From: Clostridia bacterium | GTDB taxonomy: Bacteria; Bacillota; Clostridia; Oscillospirales; Acutalibacteraceae | Direction: 5' to 3' | Length of the DNA: 7,883 nt | NCBI GenBank assembly: GCA_900754145.1 | Contig: CAAEBW010000160.1 | Coordinates: forward strand, 1-7,883 | Shown here: positions 5,383-7,883 of the stretch, piece after piece | Numbering within the stretch: the stretch's first letter is position 1 | Layout of the letters: each line of letters opens with the position of its first letter | Translations under genes and position numbers: made by a program | The notes under the pieces: generated by a model | The model's input: only the letters and a program-made list of their open reading frames with translations | What the model was told of the DNA's origin: nothing | The model's database searches: none

Positions 5383-6759
5383 ATGAAGTCCAAAAGAACA
5401 GGCAAGCCGGTATTTTTTGTAGTGCTCATATTGATTCTTGCGCTTACATACACCGCCTTTTTCGGCGTTGAGAACTACTACGGCGATACCAGAAAAGTTT
5501 ATGTAAAGGGTGCTAACGATATTCGCTGGGGTATTGATATTCGCGGCGGTGTTGAAGCCGTATTCTCTCCCGATAAGGAGGATGTTGACATTACCGACGA
5601 CGATATGGACGCCGCAAAGGCTATTATCGAGACCCGTCTTGTAAACAAGAACATCACCGATTATGAGGTTTACACAGACACCGACAATCACCAGATAATC
5701 GTGCGCTTCCCCTGGGCGGCTGACGAGAGCGATTTTGATGCCGCCGCCGCTGTGCAGGAGTTGGGGGAAACCGCGCTTCTCACCTTCTGCCGCAATGAGG
5801 ATAAGGAAGATGTGATTTTAAGCGGCGCCGAGGATATCGAGCGCGCGCAGGCGGGCGTTGATGAGGACGGAAACTACGTTGTGTATCTTTATTTTACCGA
5901 CGCCGGTAAATCCAAGTTTGCCACCGCTACGGCGGAGCTTGTGGGAAGCAAGATTTCAATCTGGATGGACGACCAGGAAATTTCCGCCCCCACCGTAAAT
6001 GAAGCCATTACCGACGGTACGGCATATATAAACGGTATGTCGGGCTCCGAAGAGGCAAAGGAGCTTGCCGATAAGATTAACGCAGGTTCACTTCCGTTTG
6101 CTTTGTCGGTTGATGACAGCAAGCTCCAGATTATTTCCCCGTCATTAGGCTCAGACGCGCTAAAGGTTATGCTTATTGCGGGTTCGATTGCTTTCGGAAT
6201 TGTATGCTTGCTTATGATTCTGCGATACCGCTTAAACGGAGTGGTTACATCTATTGCGCTGCTCGGTCAGCTCGCAGGTACAATAGCCTGTATTTCGGGC
6301 TTCTTCCCGAATACCGACAGCTTTACCCTTACAATCCCGGGTATTGCGGGTATCATTCTTTCGATAGGCGTCGGCGTTGACTGTAACGTTATCGCCTCCG
6401 AGCGTATAAGGGAAGAGTTTAAAAAGGGTAAAACCATTGACGGCGCTATTGACAGCGGCTTTAAGAACGCGCTTAGCGCGATTGTAGACGGTAACGTCAC
6501 TATCGTTATTGTTTCGCTTGTGCTTATGGGCGCTTTCGGCACACCCGACAGCTTTATTGCAAAAATCTTCTCGCCTATTATGTCGCTTTTGGGTTCGTCA
6601 ATAACAGGCTCGATTTACTCCTTTGGATACACCCTGCTTGTGGGCGTAATTTTCAACTTCATAATGGGTATACTTGCTTCCAAGCTAATGCTCAAGAGTG
6701 TTTCTCAGCTTAAATTCTTAAGAAAACCCTGGCTTTACGGAGGTAAGAAAGATGCGTAA
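5383..6759 (+). CDS. secD: Protein translocase subunit SecD
   Basis: Membrane subunit of the SecDF complex, which works with SecYEG and uses the proton gradient to help pull exported proteins across the membrane. The product is 458 residues. A basic N-terminus precedes the first membrane segment (about 9-27). The signature GIDIRGG (50-56) opens the large extracytoplasmic P1 domain (about 30-255). PSLG (253-256) leads into a five-helix C-terminal membrane block. GVGVDCNVIASERIREE (329-345) contains Asp333, the counterpart of the proton-relay aspartate. An apparent insertion of about 21 residues (388-408) separates the last two membrane segments. ATG at 5383 is supported by TGGAGG 8 bases upstream. 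The gene overlaps secF by 8 bases, so the two are co-transcribed and probably translationally coupled. Separate secD and secF genes are usual in many Clostridia, unlike the fused SecDF of Bacillus. Confidence 0.95.
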   Translation: MKSKRTGKPVFFVVLILILALTYTAFFGVENYYGDTRKVYVKGANDIRWGIDIRGGVEAVFSPDKEDVDITDDDMDAAKAIIETRLVNKNITDYEVYTDTDNHQIIVRFPWAADESDFDAAAAVQELGETALLTFCRNEDKEDVILSGAEDIERAQAGVDEDGNYVVYLYFTDAGKSKFATATAELVGSKISIWMDDQEISAPTVNEAITDGTAYINGMSGSEEAKELADKINAGSLPFALSVDDSKLQIISPSLGSDALKVMLIAGSIAFGIVCLLMILRYRLNGVVTSIALLGQLAGTIACISGFFPNTDSFTLTIPGIAGIILSIGVGVDCNVIASERIREEFKKGKTIDGAIDSGFKNALSAIVDGNVTIVIVSLVLMGAFGTPDSFIAKIFSPIMSLLGSSITGSIYSFGYTLLVGVIFNFIMGILASKLMLKSVSQLKFLRKPWLYGGKKDA

Positions 6760-7702
6760 TTTTAATATTGATTTCAACAAAGCCTTCAAAAAAGTCGTAA
6801 TTGTCTACGCGGTTATTTTCCTCGCAGGACTTATTTTCGCCTTTATCCCCTCATTCGGAGTTAATTTGGATATTAACTTTAGGGGCGGCACCAAAATCGC
6901 ATATGCCTATTCGGGCGATATTGCCGACAGCGATATTGAAACAGCGGTTAAGGAAGTAATCGACAATTCCTTTACCGTTTCAAAGAGCACCGCGCTCGCG
7001 GGGGATACAAACACCTTTGAAATAAGCCTTGTCGGCAAGGACTCAATCTCCGCCGAAAAGCAGGAGGAGCTTACAAAGGCGCTTGAGGAAAAATTCGCCG
7101 ATAACGAAATTCTGCTTTATAATTCCAACTCGGTAAGTCCGACAATCGCAGGCACCTTCTTTGCAAAAAGCCTTGTCGCCGTGCTTATCACCGCGCTTTT
7201 GGTTATAATTTACGTCGGCATACGCTTCAAGCGTATAGGCGGTATCTCTGCGGCGCTTACCGCGCTTTGCGCGCTGATATTCGACCTGCTTGTAACCTTC
7301 TTCGTATGTGTTTTCTTCAAGCTTCAGATAGATTCCAACTACATCGCCGTTGTGCTTACGATTCTCGGTTATTCGCTTAACGACACGATAGTTATGTACG
7401 ACCGCGTCCGCGAAAACGAGCGCCTTAACCCCGATTTGGAAATCGGTGAGCTTGTAAACAAGAGCATAAATATGGTTAAGGTCAGGAATTTTGTCACCTC
7501 GCTTACAACCTTTATCGCGGTTGTGACCATAGTTGTGGTTTCCGAGCTTTTTGGGCTCTCGACCCTTCGCACCTTTGCAATACCGATGGCTTTCGGTATC
7601 GTCTCGGGCGGCGTTTCCTCCCTCTTTATAGCAGGTCCGCTTTGGGTTATTTGGAAAAGACACAAGGCAAAAAAGCTTGCCGCCGGCAGTAAAGGGAAAT
7701 AA
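6752..7702 (+). CDS. secF: Protein translocase subunit SecF
   Basis: Second membrane subunit of the SecDF export motor and partner of the SecD encoded just upstream. The product is 316 residues, close to the usual length. A first membrane segment (about 14-33) is followed by the signature FGVNLDINFRGGTK (35-48) and a short periplasmic-type domain up to about residue 125. VSPTIAG (128-134) opens the five-helix membrane block. GYSLNDTIVMYDRVREN (206-222) carries Asp211, the conserved SecF aspartate, and NFVTSLTTF (246-254) matches the family's late conserved stretch. The C-terminus is lysine-rich and cytoplasmic. The ATG overlaps the end of secD by 8 bases; GGAGG inside secD (6739-6743) lies 8 bases before it, so translational coupling is likely. 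A hairpin terminator lies about 80 bases after the stop. Confidence 0.95.
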   Translation: MRNFNIDFNKAFKKVVIVYAVIFLAGLIFAFIPSFGVNLDINFRGGTKIAYAYSGDIADSDIETAVKEVIDNSFTVSKSTALAGDTNTFEISLVGKDSISAEKQEELTKALEEKFADNEILLYNSNSVSPTIAGTFFAKSLVAVLITALLVIIYVGIRFKRIGGISAALTALCALIFDLLVTFFVCVFFKLQIDSNYIAVVLTILGYSLNDTIVMYDRVRENERLNPDLEIGELVNKSINMVKVRNFVTSLTTFIAVVTIVVVSELFGLSTLRTFAIPMAFGIVSGGVSSLFIAGPLWVIWKRHKAKKLAAGSKGK

Positions 7703-7783
7703 TATCAGACTTCGGAAAGGTATATTTTGGTGCTGAAAAAAACACAGCAACTTCAAAGGCGGATTAATTAAGCAAAAATAAAA

Positions 7784-7833
7784 TAAATAAGCTCTGCAAA
7801 AGCACGAAAATAAGACTTTGCAGAGCTTGTTTG
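7784..7833 (+). terminator. Hairpin terminator after secF, possibly bidirectional
   Basis: A perfect 12-bp stem, AAGCTCTGCAAA/TTTGCAGAGCTT (7789-7800, 7817-7828), has a 16-base loop. A/T and G-T pairs can extend it out to 7784 and 7833. On the plus strand the stem is followed by the T-rich TTGTTTGCTGTTT. On the minus strand it is followed by ATTTATTTTATTTTT, a better T-run. It fits the end of secD-secF and could also end a minus-strand unit entering from beyond the window. Confidence 0.7.
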
Positions 7834-7883
7834 CTGTTTACGAGACAAATCGGGGGTTGTGTATATAAATTCGGAATTCGTAA

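Noticed and set aside
5365..5691. 108-codon minus-strand frame opposite the start of secD
   Set aside because: It is antisense to the SecD N-terminus and promoter leader, with no ribosome binding site of its own seen; it is a shadow of secD.
7043..7756. 237-codon open frame on the minus strand opposite secF
   Set aside because: It lies almost wholly antisense to a well-supported secF, its translation is rich in Lys/Arg/Tyr with no recognisable motif, and it is explained by codon bias of the sense gene.

Overview
The window looks like a piece of a Gram-positive, spore-forming Clostridia chromosome, most like the Oscillospiraceae/Ruminococcaceae group. The reasons are a SigK-type mother-cell sigma factor, purine-rich Shine-Dalgarno sites (GGAGGG, AAGGAGG, TGGAGG), separate secD and secF genes, and a divergent PRPP synthetase form that I associate with those bacteria. 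This placement comes from protein recognition, not from a database search.

Layout. 1-474 (+) is the 3' part of sigK, cut by the window edge. 475-703 is a repeat-filled gap between convergent genes. 704-1834 (-) encodes a long PRPP synthetase. 1835-2002 is a divergent promoter region. 2003-3604 (+) encodes a beta-CASP metallo-beta-lactamase-fold RNase-like protein. 3605-3907 is a second repeat-filled gap, followed by a promoter and an aspartate-type aminotransferase (3991-5271, +). 5272-5382 holds a near-consensus promoter for the overlapping secD-secF pair (5383-6759 and 6752-7702, +). A hairpin terminator follows at about 7784-7833. Three plus-strand genes have recognisable -35/-10 pairs with 17-base spacing, and prs has an extended -10 box.

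Function. The genes are housekeeping: PRPP supply for nucleotide, histidine and tryptophan synthesis, RNA processing or decay, amino-acid transamination, protein export, and a late sporulation sigma factor. They do not form one pathway. Apart from secD-secF they appear to be separate transcription units.

The unusual content is in the two intergenic islands (477-687 and 3602-3840). Both contain short palindromes of one structural family: a GTAG (once GTTG) tetranucleotide directly abuts a stem, usually GGNNGG/CCNNCC, and a G follows. The stems differ between copies by compensatory changes. The palindromes lie among arrays of an exact 7-base period unit, TTAGAYN on one side and its complement TCTAAYN on the other. 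GTAG next to a palindrome is the signature of REP elements mobilised by RAYT (REP-associated tyrosine) transposases. No such transposase gene is in the window, so the islands are best read as non-autonomous REP/BIME-like composites with an unusual heptamer component.
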